The notes: a model not told the origin generated them from the letters alone. A DNA stretch of 64,000 bases from Halanaerobiales bacterium (GCA_023128035.1 JAGMES010000003.1:12844-76843); one strand, 5' to 3'. Positions 16,209 to 24,835 are shown, counted from the first letter of the stretch. Program-made: numbers and translations.

Positions 16209-16904
16209 ATGTCGTCAAATTTTTTGGCTTTAGTATTAGCAAGGGGTGGCTCAAAAGGGGTACCTAGAAAAAATATAAGAAATTTAGATGGTAAACCATT
16301 ATTGGCTTATACGAGTGAAGAGGCTAAGAAGTCAAACTATATAGATCGGGTAATTCTTTCAACAGAAGATGAAGAGATTGCTAGTGTAGGTAGAGAATAT
16401 GGTGTGGAAGTTCCGTTTATGCGCCCTGATGAGTTAGCAACAGATGAAGCCTCCAGTATTGAAGTAATTAAGCATGCTTTAAATTGGTTGAAGATGAACG
16501 AAAACTATTGGTCTAAGTATACAGTCTTGTTGCAACCAACATCACCATTAAGAACGGTGGAAGATATTGATGGCGCAATTGAAAGATTATTACATTCTGA
16601 CGGAGATTCATTAGTTAGTTTGTGTGAAACAGATAAACACCCATTTTGGTTAAAAAGGATTGAGAATGACCAGATTGTGCCCTACACTGAGGAAGGTTTG
16701 CATATAGTACGGCGTCAGGATTTGCCTAAAGTATACTCTTTAAATGGAGCTATATATATTGCAGAAAGTACATTATTACTGAAACATAGTTCTTTTTATG
16801 TAGGCAATACTATTCCTTATCTTATGCCAAAAGATAGATCAATTGATATTGATGATAGGATTGATTGGGCAGTAGCAGAAACCTTAATAAAGGAGAGAGG
16901 CTAG
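16209..16904 (+). CDS. legF: CMP-legionaminate cytidylyltransferase (LegF/NeuA family)
   Basis: 231 residues with the CMP-sugar synthetase P-loop-like signature ALVLARGGSKGVPRKNIR (about 6-23), followed by GKPLLAYTSEEA and LLQPTSPLRT (about 105-114). It activates the nonulosonic acid with CTP, producing the donor used by MAF transferases. The start is the ATG at 16209, one base after the legC stop, with GGAGGAAAG as Shine-Dalgarno inside the end of legC; the reading frame stays open further upstream but only through legC. It abuts legI with no gap. Confidence 0.9.
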   Translation: MSSNFLALVLARGGSKGVPRKNIRNLDGKPLLAYTSEEAKKSNYIDRVILSTEDEEIASVGREYGVEVPFMRPDELATDEASSIEVIKHALNWLKMNENYWSKYTVLLQPTSPLRTVEDIDGAIERLLHSDGDSLVSLCETDKHPFWLKRIENDQIVPYTEEGLHIVRRQDLPKVYSLNGAIYIAESTLLLKHSSFYVGNTIPYLMPKDRSIDIDDRIDWAVAETLIKERG

Positions 16905-17951
16905 ATGGTAAATAGATATTTTGATGAAAACGATTCTGTTTTTATTATTGCAGAAGCAGGAGTAAATCATAATGGTGATATCAATATTGCTAAAAAATTA
17001 ATTGATGTTGCTTCTGATGCTGGTGCAGATGCAATTAAATTTCAAACATTTAAGGCTGAAAAGCTTGTTTCAAAAAGTGCTCGAAAAGCAGATTATCAAT
17101 TAAAAAATACAGAGGGTGCAGAAACCCAATATCAAATGATTAAAAAATTAGAATTAGATAAAGCTACTCATTTAGAATTGATCGATTACTGTAAAGAAAA
17201 GAATATTATGTTTTTATCAAGTCCCTTTGATTTTGAAAGTTGTGATTTATTAAATGAATTAGGTATATCTTTTTATAAAATTCCATCAGGTGAGATTACA
17301 AATTTACCTTTTATAAGACATATTGCTGAAAAACAAAAGCCAGTCATTTTGTCAACTGGGATGGCAAATATAGCAGAAATTTATGAAGCTTTAGAGACAA
17401 TTTATTCTACTGGAAATAAAGATATAGTAATTCTCCATTGTGTAACTGAATATCCGACTCCAATAGAAGATGTTAATCTAAAGGCAATGTTAACTATCAG
17501 AGATACGTTTAAAGTTCCTGTTGGATATTCTGATCATACATTAGGATTGGAAATGCCTCTTGCTGCGGTGGCCTTAGGTGCTAAGGTAATAGAGAAACAT
17601 TTTACTTTGGATAAGTCAATGGAGGGGCCTGATCATAAAGCTTCTTTAGAGCCAGATGAATTAAAATTATTGGTACAAGGTATTCGAAATGTGGAAATAG
17701 GGTTAGGTGATGGAATCAAAAGGCCTGCTAAATCTGAATTAAAAAATATTCCTATCGCTAGAAGAAGTATTGTAGCTTCCAGAGATCTAAAAAAAGGACA
17801 GACTTTACATCGAGATGATTTAGAGATAAAAAGGCCAGGTGATGGTATTGAACCAAAGTTTATTGATGCCTTACTGGGTTTTAAAATAAACAAAGATATT
17901 AAAGAGGATGAAGTATTGAATTGGGAGGATGTAAAAGGTGGGTTATGGTAA
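16905..17951 (+). CDS. legI: N,N'-diacetyllegionaminate synthase (LegI/NeuB family)
   Basis: 348 residues: a NeuB TIM-barrel (FIIAEAGVNHNGDI near residue 13; DAIKFQTF near 42; YKIPSGEI near 123; STGMA near 149; GYSDHTLG near 205; EKHFTLDKSMEGPDHKASL near 230) and a C-terminal SAF/antifreeze-like domain (about 285-345, RRSIVASRDLKKGQTL). It condenses phosphoenolpyruvate with a 6-carbon N-acyl mannosamine derivative to form the nine-carbon acid. All metal and substrate motifs are present. The start codon follows the legF stop directly and the end overlaps legG by 14 bp, so the genes are translationally coupled. Confidence 0.92.
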   Translation: MVNRYFDENDSVFIIAEAGVNHNGDINIAKKLIDVASDAGADAIKFQTFKAEKLVSKSARKADYQLKNTEGAETQYQMIKKLELDKATHLELIDYCKEKNIMFLSSPFDFESCDLLNELGISFYKIPSGEITNLPFIRHIAEKQKPVILSTGMANIAEIYEALETIYSTGNKDIVILHCVTEYPTPIEDVNLKAMLTIRDTFKVPVGYSDHTLGLEMPLAAVALGAKVIEKHFTLDKSMEGPDHKASLEPDELKLLVQGIRNVEIGLGDGIKRPAKSELKNIPIARRSIVASRDLKKGQTLHRDDLEIKRPGDGIEPKFIDALLGFKINKDIKEDEVLNWEDVKGGLW

Positions 17952-19125
17952 AAGAAAAATTTGTGTAGTTACAGGTACTAGAGCAGATTATGGACATCTT
18001 TATTGGGTATTAAAAGAAATTCAGGATGATCAGGACTTAGAACTACAGATTCTTGTTACGGGAATGCATTTATCCTCCGAATTCGGTCTAACATATCAGC
18101 AGATTGAGAATGATGGTTTCAAAATAACTAAAAAAGTGGAAATGTTAATGTCATCTGATACGGAGATTGGAATTTCAAAATCCATTGGGTTAGGGTGTAT
18201 AAGTTTTTCAGAAGTTTTTGATGACATTAAACCAGATATTATTGTTGTTTTGGGAGATCGATATGAAATTCTAGCAGTCTCAATAGCAGCGATGGTTGCC
18301 CGAATTCCTATAGTCCATATTCATGGTGGGGAGTTGACAGAAGGGGTTATAGATAATCAAATTCGTCATGCGATTACAAAGTTAGCCTCAATTCATTTTC
18401 CAGTTACCAAAGAATATGCTAACCGGATTATTCAAATGGGAGAAAATCCAAAAATGGTTTTTAATCATGGTGCTCCTGGGTTAGACAATATTTATAAGCT
18501 TAATTTGCTTTCAAAAGAACAATTAGAAATGTCTCTTAACTTCAAATTTGGAGATATGACAGCAATTTTTACTTACCATCCTGTTACTTTGGAGTCGAAT
18601 ACTGCAGAAGAACAGATTGAGACGATATTAAATGTTCTTGAAAAGTTTGACTTTAAGATTATCTTTACAAAAGCCAACTCTGATACTTATGGTCGAATTA
18701 TCAATCAGAAAATTGAACAGTTTGTTGATAACAATAGTGAACGTGCATTGTTTGTAAGTAGTCTTGGTCAATTGAGGTATTTATCTGCATTAAAACATGC
18801 TGACATCATGATAGGTAATTCGTCAAGTGGGATTATAGAGGGCCCGAGTTTTAAAATTCCAATCATAAACATCGGTGATAGACAAAAAGGGCGAATAAGA
18901 GCTGAAAGCGTTATTGATGTAGGAAACAGTTTTGATGAGATTTTGGAGGGAATTAAGAAAGGCTTATCGCCTGATTTTAAGGCTAAGCTAAGTGATTGTA
19001 TGAATCCTTACGAACTACAAGGTGCAGGGAATATTGCTTATAAGATAAAAGAAACTTTAAAGAACATTGATATAAATCAAGATTTACTCAAAAAGTCTTT
19101 TTTTGACTTTGATGTTCAAGTTTAA
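17938..19125 (+). CDS. legG: NDP-sugar hydrolysing 2-epimerase (LegG/NeuC family)
   Basis: 395 residues, NeuC-like. CVVTGTRADYGHLYWVLKEI (about 9-28) at the N-terminus, IHIHGGELTEGVIDNQIRH near 125, HPVTLESN near 215, and GNSSSGIIEGPSF near 296 are the family landmarks. The enzyme would remove the nucleotide and epimerise C2, giving 2,4-diacetamido-2,4,6-trideoxymannose for LegI. The start is GTG at 17938, supported by Shine-Dalgarno GGGAGGAT 7 nt upstream inside legI. It is followed by a hairpin and a 128-bp palindromic element that separate it from the acyltransferase gene. Confidence 0.9.
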   Translation: MGYGKRKICVVTGTRADYGHLYWVLKEIQDDQDLELQILVTGMHLSSEFGLTYQQIENDGFKITKKVEMLMSSDTEIGISKSIGLGCISFSEVFDDIKPDIIVVLGDRYEILAVSIAAMVARIPIVHIHGGELTEGVIDNQIRHAITKLASIHFPVTKEYANRIIQMGENPKMVFNHGAPGLDNIYKLNLLSKEQLEMSLNFKFGDMTAIFTYHPVTLESNTAEEQIETILNVLEKFDFKIIFTKANSDTYGRIINQKIEQFVDNNSERALFVSSLGQLRYLSALKHADIMIGNSSSGIIEGPSFKIPIINIGDRQKGRIRAESVIDVGNSFDEILEGIKKGLSPDFKAKLSDCMNPYELQGAGNIAYKIKETLKNIDINQDLLKKSFFDFDVQV

Positions 19126-19131
19126 AGTCGT

Positions 19132-19152
19132 AATAATAACGTAGTTATTATT
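19132..19152 (+). repeat. AT-rich hairpin after legG
   Basis: AATAATAAC (19132-19140) and its exact complement (19144-19152) flank a 3-nt loop, 6 bp after the legG stop. There is no T-run, so termination is doubtful. It lies beside the larger palindromic element and may belong to it. Confidence 0.45.
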
Positions 19153-19159
19153 TCTTAAG

Positions 19160-19287
19160 TTTAACGACTTCAGAAGGAGATTTTGCCTCTTCAAGAAGTG
19201 GTCTCCCACTGAAGTTTTGAAATTATTCTAATACTTCTACCCCCATCTATAGAGGAGGGGGACTTCGCCTTCTGAAATGTCGTTAAA
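19160..19287. mobile_element. Palindromic MITE-like element
   Basis: A 128-bp non-coding insert has long complementary ends: TTTAACGAC (19160-19168) pairs with 19279-19287, and TTCAGAAGG (19169-19177) pairs with 19268-19276, giving 18 bp with a 2-nt bulge. Inside are further small hairpins, including AGTGG/CCACT and CCCCC/GGGGG around ATCTATAGAGGA (19231-19261). Nested palindromes with C5/G5 hairpins resemble the ends of IS200/IS605-type elements and the transposase-less palindromic elements derived from them. It sits between legG and the acyltransferase gene in an otherwise gap-free operon, which suggests insertion. There is no coding capacity. A multi-branched regulatory RNA is the alternative. 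Confidence 0.5.
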
Positions 19288-19318
19288 TTACTAAAATATC
19301 TTTCTGGCGGTGAAAGAG

Positions 19319-19963
19319 ATGGAAAAAGTGGTTTTTATCGGAGCCGGAGGACATTGTAAAAATATATTATCATTTTTTCAATTTAACAAAGATTATATTG
19401 TGTATGGTGTTACAGATCCCAATAGTAGTGAGAGCCATATATTTAATATACCAATTTTAGGATCTGATGAATTATTAAACAGCTTATTTCAAGACATAAA
19501 GATAAAGAAGGCTTTTGTTACGGTTGGAAGTACAGGTGATAATAAGTTACGAGTTTTTCTGTTCAAAAAAGCAAAGGAGATTGGTTTTAATTTTATCAAT
19601 ATTTTTCATGCAAATAGTATAATAAGTCAAGATATAAAAGCTGGAGATGGTAACCTTTTTATGGCTGGAAGCATAATAAATGCAAATGTCTCTATAGGTG
19701 ATAATAATATCATTAATACAGGAGTTATTGTAGAACACGATGTTACGATAGGAAATCATACACATATTGCTCCAGGTGTAGTAATTGGTGGTGGTGTTGA
19801 AATTGGAGACTTAAGTCATGCGGGAATCGGAGCAACGATCATACAGGGAGTTAAAGTTGGTAAAAATGTGCTAATTGGAGCTGGTGCAGTAGTTATAGAA
19901 GATGTAGTAGATGATAGTGTTGTTGTTGGTGTTCCTGCAAAGTGGATTAAGTCAAGAAAATGA
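19319..19963 (+). CDS. Sugar O-/N-acyltransferase, NeuD/PglD/LegH-like
   Basis: 214 residues: an N-terminal Rossmann-like part (VVFIGAGGHCKNIL) and a C-terminal left-handed beta-helix of hexapeptide repeats (about 95-205, with IGDNNIINTGVIVEHDVTIG-type turns and the conserved HIAPGVVIGGGV). The fold is that of PglD/NeuD acetyltransferases; in a Leg cluster it would N-acetylate the 4-amino sugar made by LegC. The ATG at 19319 is preferred to a GTG at 19310 because the only Shine-Dalgarno-like stretch (GGCGGTG, 19307-19313) overlaps the GTG. The weak ribosome site probably reflects the palindromic insertion just upstream. Confidence 0.8.
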   Translation: MEKVVFIGAGGHCKNILSFFQFNKDYIVYGVTDPNSSESHIFNIPILGSDELLNSLFQDIKIKKAFVTVGSTGDNKLRVFLFKKAKEIGFNFINIFHANSIISQDIKAGDGNLFMAGSIINANVSIGDNNIINTGVIVEHDVTIGNHTHIAPGVVIGGGVEIGDLSHAGIGATIIQGVKVGKNVLIGAGAVVIEDVVDDSVVVGVPAKWIKSRK

Positions 19964-19993
19964 ATATAGAAACATGTAAGGGAGGTAACTGAG

Positions 19994-21082
19994 GTGGAAA
20001 AAAATCTTAAGAATCTCCTGGTTTCCCCAGATACTACAATTAAGGAAACAATGGCGGTTATTGATAAAGGAGTTAAGCAGATTGCATTGGTTGTAGATTC
20101 AAGCCATCGTTTATTGGGCACTGTTACAGATGGAGATATTCGAAGAGCGATTTTACGTGGGATTGATTTAGGTGGCCCAATAAGAGAAGCCATGAATAAT
20201 AAATTTAAAAGTTTACCAATCGTTACTGATAGAAAAGAGATTGAGATTTTTCTTCGTCTTGGAGGGATAAGTCAGATTCCGCTGGTTGATGAAGAGGGAA
20301 TTGTTCATGAACTTGTTACTTTAAATGAATTGATTAAAAAAGAAAAATTGGACAACTATATAGTTCTTATGGTTGGGGGATTAGGAAGTAGATTATATCC
20401 ACTGACCGAAAACACACCTAAACCTTTGCTTAAGGTTGGGGGTAGACCAATATTAGAGACAATTATAAGGCAATTTAATTCATATGGCTTTTATAATTTT
20501 ATTTTATGTGTTAATTATAAAGCAGACCAGATTATAAATTACTTTGGCGATGGAAAAAAATTCAATGTAAATATTGAATATGTAAGAGAGAGCAAGAGAT
20601 TAGGAACTGCTGGAGCATTGAGTTTAATAACAAAAAAAATAAAACAACCGTTTATTGTTATGAATGGTGATCTCTTAACAAAATTAAACTTTAAGAATAT
20701 GATTGACTATCATACTGAAGGTAATTATGCAATCACAATCGGATCCACTGAGTATGAATTTACTGTTCCATATGGTGTACTAGAAGTTGATGGTCAAAGG
20801 GTTGAAAATATTGTTGAAAAACCAAAACAACATTTCTTTGTTAATGGTGGTTTTTATGTTTTAAGCCCTTCCGTTATAAAAGAGATTCCATATAATGAAT
20901 TTTATGATATGCCTGATTTGATTCAAAACCTTTTAGGTAAAAAGGAAAGTGTAGGTGTTTTTCCAATTAGAGAGTTTTGGTTGGATATTGGACAACCTCA
21001 AGATTATCAAAGAGCAAATGAAGAGTATTGGACTTACTTTTTAGATGAAGAGATCGCAGTTAGCCAAGAGACAGAGGAGTAA
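19994..21082 (+). CDS. ptmE: CBS-domain nucleotidyltransferase, PtmE type
   Basis: 362 residues: a tandem CBS-domain module (about 1-115, e.g. GTVTDGDIRRAILRG) fused to an NTP-transferase domain (about 120-350) with the nucleotide-binding signature MVGGLGSRLYPLTENTPKP, shown as GGLGSRLYPLTEN and PKPLLKVGG. This fusion is characteristic of PtmE, which makes GDP-glucosamine at the entry of the legionaminic acid route in Campylobacter. The start is GTG with GGGAGG as Shine-Dalgarno. The presence of PtmE supports a GDP-linked legionaminic pathway rather than UDP-linked sialic or pseudaminic acid. Confidence 0.85.
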   Translation: MEKNLKNLLVSPDTTIKETMAVIDKGVKQIALVVDSSHRLLGTVTDGDIRRAILRGIDLGGPIREAMNNKFKSLPIVTDRKEIEIFLRLGGISQIPLVDEEGIVHELVTLNELIKKEKLDNYIVLMVGGLGSRLYPLTENTPKPLLKVGGRPILETIIRQFNSYGFYNFILCVNYKADQIINYFGDGKKFNVNIEYVRESKRLGTAGALSLITKKIKQPFIVMNGDLLTKLNFKNMIDYHTEGNYAITIGSTEYEFTVPYGVLEVDGQRVENIVEKPKQHFFVNGGFYVLSPSVIKEIPYNEFYDMPDLIQNLLGKKESVGVFPIREFWLDIGQPQDYQRANEEYWTYFLDEEIAVSQETEE

Positions 21083-21102
21083 CAAATATTTGGGGGTGCA
21101 AA

Positions 21103-22491
21103 ATGAGAATATTATTAATTGTTTATGATAATGATTCATTTATTCATTGGTTTCCACAGGGTTTAGCTTACATTGCATCTGCATTACGTAATGCTGGACA
21201 TGACGTTACTATTTATAATCAAGATCAATATCATTATCCGGAAGCTCATTTAGTAGAATATCTAAAAGAAAATGAGTTTGATGTAGTTGGCATTAGTGTT
21301 ATTGGTGGATATTATCAATATCATAAGCTACTTAAAATTTCAGAAGCAATAAATTCAATTCCGAATCGTCCATTTTATATGATAGGTGGACATGGTCCAG
21401 TTCCTGAACCAGAATATTTCCTCAAAAAGACCAATGCAGATACAGTAATTATTGGTGAAGGAGAAATTACAGTTGTCAATTTAATGGATGCTATCGAGAA
21501 TAATAAAGATTTATCTACTATAAAGGGCATTGCCTTTTTAAAGAATGGAAAACTAGTTCAAACTGAACGTCAGGAATTAATTGAAGATATTGATACAATT
21601 GCTTTTCCAGCGTGGGATTTGTTTCCAATGGATTATTATTCTTTGCTTAGAATGCCACATATTAAAAATAGTGATAGATGTATGCCGGTTTTATCTGCGA
21701 GAGGTTGCCCGTTTAAGTGTAATTTCTGTTATAGAATGGATCCAGGCATTCGACTTAGATCACCAGAAAATATTATTGAAGAGATTAGGATTCTAAAAGA
21801 AAAATATCAGATTTCTTATATCGCTTTTTCTGATGAACTTTTGATGTCATCGCCTGATCGGACAAGGTACTTGTGTGAAGAGATCATTAAGGCTGACTTA
21901 AATATTAAATGGGAATGTAATGGTAGATTGAATTTTGCGACCCCTGATGTCTTAGAGATTATGAAAAAAGCTGGATGTGTATTTATTAATTATGGCATTG
22001 AGTGTATGGATGATAAGATTCTGAGAGTCATGAATAAAAATTTAACAGTTAAACAGATTATTAAAGGAATTGAAGCAACTTTAGAAGTAGGAATCTCACC
22101 AGGTTTTAATATTATCTACGGTAACATAGGTGAAAATGCTGAGACATTACAACAGGGAGTAGATTTTCTCTTAAAATATGATGATCATTCTCAAATGAGA
22201 ACTATTCGACCAGTAACCCCATATCCAGGTTCTCCATTATACTATCATGCAATTGAAAATGGTTTATTAAAAGATGTAAAAGATTTTTATGAGAATAAAC
22301 ATATTAATTCAGACCTATTGACAGTTAATTTTACAGAGGTTTCTGATGAAGAATTTAATAGATTACTTTTTGAAGCAAATAAGACACTAATAGAGAATTA
22401 CTATAAACATCAATTAGAAAGATCAATTGGTGTGGCAGAGAAGCTTTATTTTGAGCAAAATGTAGCGTTTAGAGGTTTTAGGCAAACTTAA
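21103..22491 (+). CDS. B12-binding radical SAM protein
   Basis: 462 residues: an N-terminal cobalamin-binding domain (about 1-140; GISVIGGYYQY, GGHGPVPEPE) and a radical SAM core (about 195-400) with the iron-sulfur cluster motif RGCPFKCNFCYR (C-x3-C-x2-C). This class includes methyltransferases that act on unactivated carbons and other modifying enzymes; the exact reaction cannot be read from the sequence. Its place at the end of the Leg genes suggests it modifies the nonulosonic acid or its glycan, an inference. Shine-Dalgarno GGGGGTG precedes the ATG and a terminator-like hairpin follows. Confidence 0.85.
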   Translation: MRILLIVYDNDSFIHWFPQGLAYIASALRNAGHDVTIYNQDQYHYPEAHLVEYLKENEFDVVGISVIGGYYQYHKLLKISEAINSIPNRPFYMIGGHGPVPEPEYFLKKTNADTVIIGEGEITVVNLMDAIENNKDLSTIKGIAFLKNGKLVQTERQELIEDIDTIAFPAWDLFPMDYYSLLRMPHIKNSDRCMPVLSARGCPFKCNFCYRMDPGIRLRSPENIIEEIRILKEKYQISYIAFSDELLMSSPDRTRYLCEEIIKADLNIKWECNGRLNFATPDVLEIMKKAGCVFINYGIECMDDKILRVMNKNLTVKQIIKGIEATLEVGISPGFNIIYGNIGENAETLQQGVDFLLKYDDHSQMRTIRPVTPYPGSPLYYHAIENGLLKDVKDFYENKHINSDLLTVNFTEVSDEEFNRLLFEANKTLIENYYKHQLERSIGVAEKLYFEQNVAFRGFRQT

Positions 22492-22506
22492 AGTAACTAT
22501 AAAATT

Positions 22507-22547
22507 GCATAGAGCAAAGAGATCATTAGTTTAGTTTTGTTCTATGC
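22507..22547 (+). terminator. Terminator-like hairpin at end of Leg operon
   Basis: GCATAGAGCAAA (22507-22518) pairs with 22536-22547 with a single G-T wobble; TTTAATT follows. It stands 16 bp after the radical SAM gene and separates it from the broken rfbA. The T-run is short, so strength is uncertain. Confidence 0.5.
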
Positions 22548-22579
22548 TTTAATTGTGACTTTATGAGAGGTGTATAAAC

Positions 22580-22933
22580 ATGAAAGGTGTTATACTAGCT
22601 GGTGGAAAAGGAACAAGACTTTACCCATTGACTAAAATTACAAACAAACACCTATTACCAGTAGGAAAAGAGCCAATGATATTTAATCCAATTAAACAAT
22701 TAATTTCTGCAAATATCAGCGATATTTTAGTTATTACAAGTAAGGAACATATGGGAGAAGTTGTTCGACTTTTAGGAAGTGGTAAAGAACTTGGGTGTGA
22801 TTTTACATTTAAAGTACAAGAAGAAGCAGTGGGGATTGCAAATGCGTTAGCACTCGCAGAAAACTTTGCAGCAGGTGAACCAATTACTGTTATTCTGGGA
22901 GATAATATTACGACACATAGTATTAAACAATAA
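22580..22933 (+). pseudogene. rfbA: Glucose-1-phosphate thymidylyltransferase, truncated
   Basis: The first 110 residues are a clear RfbA/RmlA N-terminus (ILAGGKGTRLYPLTKITNKH, then PVGKEPMIF and VILGDNI), but the family is about 290 residues long. Homology stops exactly after GDNI at 22909, where a perfect inverted repeat begins; the last seven codons before the TAA come from that repeat. The gene therefore lacks the sugar-binding and dimer regions and should be inactive. It would normally start a dTDP-sugar pathway together with rfbB, which is intact but inverted 0.8 kb downstream. Shine-Dalgarno GAGAGGTG and ATG are normal, so the break is at the 3' side only. Confidence 0.85.
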
Positions 22934-22956
22934 CATTGTTTAATACTATGTGTCGT
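22910..22956. repeat. Perfect 22-bp inverted repeat at rfbA break point
   Basis: Bases 22910-22931 are exactly complementary to 22935-22956 with a 3-nt centre (AAC). The repeat begins at the base where rfbA homology ends and runs into the start of an unrelated glycosyltransferase fragment. It has no T-run, so it is not a typical terminator. It looks like the scar of a fold-back or inversion event, or an assembly or amplification chimera. Confidence 0.9.
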
Positions 22957-23742
22957 GAATCAATAATATATAAAGAAGATCACGCAGATTATTTAAAAGA
23001 AAAAAATATTGAGACATACTATTCGGATATATCCATATTAAGAAGAGAAAGAGTACATTCAATAGTTAAAGCAATTAAAGAGTTTAATCCAGAGGTCATT
23101 TTTACAACCAGTGAAATATCTCTTGCAAGACAGATATTAACTCCATATTATCCGATAGTATATTTATCTCAGGGTATAAGTTATTTTTCATCATTCGCTG
23201 ATGTATATCTATTTAGAGATCAAGATGGAGTTAAAAAAGAGAATGAAAAATATAATTTGTTGAACATCGATCATGTACATAATTTTGAACCAGGATTTAA
23301 CCCTCCTAAACCATATAAAAATGTATCACGAGAAGACTTAAATTTAACAGAGGAAGATTTCGTATTGATTACAGTAGGTAATAGATTAGATAATGATATG
23401 GATGAAAAATATATGGACTTAATTTATTCATTTTTGCTTAAAAAATCAAATGTAAAATGGTTAATAGTAGGATCAGCTAAGCTATCTTATTTAGAAAAAA
23501 ATTATCAAAACTTACTTAATGACAAAATAATTAGGATTCAATATGAAGACGATTTAGCAGCACTCTATAGAATCTGTGACGTTTTTATTAACCCTGATAG
23601 GATCGGTGGAGGTTTTAGTATAGCGATCGCAATGAGTCAAAGTTTACCAGTTGTTACAATGCGTAAATCATCGGCGGGGCTTACATTTGTGGGTGATGAT
23701 AGCTGTGTAGAACCTAACTTTCAAGCATATGTTAAAGTTTAG
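22936..23742 (+). pseudogene. Glycosyltransferase family 4-like fragment
   Basis: The open frame of 268 codons has the GT-B donor-binding half: VLITVGNRLD (about 142), NVKWLIVGS (about 172), and DVFINPDRIGGGFSIAIAMSQSLPVV in parts (DVFINP, GGGFSIAIAMSQSLPVV at about 212-240). It lacks a plausible start: the only initiation codon is a TTG inside the inverted repeat with no Shine-Dalgarno. It also stops about 20 residues after the E/G-rich donor motif, where homologues continue with a final helix region. Both ends therefore look cut. It may be the remnant of a polysaccharide gene that shared a locus with rfbA/rfbB. Confidence 0.7.
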
Positions 23743-23751
23743 GACTCTATT

Positions 23752-24762
23752 TTATAAAGCCCTTCTATATTTTTTTAGATACCATTCTATCGTCTTTTTC
23801 ATACCCTCTTCAAAAGTAATATTTGGTTCCCAGTTTAATTCTTTGCTAATTTTTGTTGGGTCTATAGCATATCTTCGATCATGGCCTTTTCGATCTTCAA
23901 CAAATTGAATTAAATCTTCATTAATATAACTCTTTTCAGGCAAAAATTTCTGCAATGTTCTAATGATAATTTTTACAATCTCAATATTCTGTTTCTCATT
24001 ATGCCCCCCAATATTATATACTTCCCCAATTTGTCCATTATGAAGAACCAGGTCAATTGCTTTGCAGTGGTCTTCGACATATAACCAATCTCTGATATTT
24101 TTTCCATCACCATAAATAGGTAAGGATTTTCCATCAAGGCAATTAGATATCATTAGAGGAATTAGCTTTTCAGGAAACTGATATGGGCCATAATTGTTAG
24201 AACATCTAGTAATATTTATTGGAAACTGGTAGGTATCAAAATAGGCTTTTACCAATAAATCTGCACTGGCTTTGCTAGCTGAATAAGGATTGTGAGGATT
24301 CAATGGAGTTAGTTCAGTAAAAAAGCCCTCATGATTTAAAGAGCCATATACTTCATCTGTGGAAATTTGTAAAAAATTTTTCCCTTTTTTGAATCCATTT
24401 TTAGATGTCCAATATTTTTTTGCTATAGTTAAAATTACTTGTACTCCCAAAACATTTGTTTTGATAAACAATTCAGAATCTTTTATGCTTCGATCTACAT
24501 GGCTTTCAGCTGCAAAATTGACAATATAATCTATGTCGTAATTTTCAAATACTGATTCGAGCATTGTCTTATCGCATATATCTCCCTTGATGAAATGATA
24601 ATTGGATCTGTTTTTGAATTCTTTTAAATTATTTTGATTTCCAGCATAGGTTAATTTATCAAAATTAATAATCTTAATAGAGTTTGAGTATTTATTCATC
24701 AAATATTTGATAAAGTTTGAACCGATAAATCCTGCGCCACCTGTAACTAAATAAATTTTCAT
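23752..24762 (-). CDS. rfbB: dTDP-glucose 4,6-dehydratase
   Basis: 336 residues with TGGAGFIGSNFIKYL (about 6-20), the family-specific FAAESHVDRSI (about 80), STDEVYGSL (about 121-129) and PYSASKASADLLV with Tyr-x3-Lys. It converts dTDP-glucose to the 4-keto-6-deoxy intermediate for rhamnose-type sugars. The start is the ATG at 24762 (reverse strand): it has a GGAGTG Shine-Dalgarno, and a consensus promoter occupies 24791-24819, so the longer in-frame extension upstream is not translated. It is the only minus-strand gene among the flagellar and glycan loci and runs convergently into the damaged glycosyltransferase. Its partner rfbA is broken. Confidence 0.93.
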   Translation of the reverse strand: MKIYLVTGGAGFIGSNFIKYLMNKYSNSIKIINFDKLTYAGNQNNLKEFKNRSNYHFIKGDICDKTMLESVFENYDIDYIVNFAAESHVDRSIKDSELFIKTNVLGVQVILTIAKKYWTSKNGFKKGKNFLQISTDEVYGSLNHEGFFTELTPLNPHNPYSASKASADLLVKAYFDTYQFPINITRCSNNYGPYQFPEKLIPLMISNCLDGKSLPIYGDGKNIRDWLYVEDHCKAIDLVLHNGQIGEVYNIGGHNEKQNIEIVKIIIRTLQKFLPEKSYINEDLIQFVEDRKGHDRRYAIDPTKISKELNWEPNITFEEGMKKTIEWYLKKYRRAL

Positions 24763-24790
24763 TCTCGACACTCCATATAATTTTATTTTA

Positions 24791-24819
24791 ATTATACACC
24801 TGACTTGTTGATTCGTCAA
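24791..24819 (-). promoter_or_regulatory. Sigma-A type promoter of rfbB
   Basis: Read on the minus strand, TTGACG (24814-24819), 17 bp, TATAAT (24791-24796): one mismatch from consensus with ideal spacing. The start of transcription should be about 24 bp upstream of the rfbB ATG, leaving room for its Shine-Dalgarno. Confidence 0.75.
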
Positions 24820-24835
24820 AGTAAGCAAAGTAAAA

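Noticed and set aside
22910..22956. Simple transcription terminator
   Set aside because: There is no T-run on either side, and the repeat coincides exactly with the end of rfbA homology.
24763..24828. N-terminal extension of rfbB
   Set aside because: The homologous start (KIYLVTGGAGFIG) and Shine-Dalgarno fit 24762, and the extension overlaps a consensus promoter.
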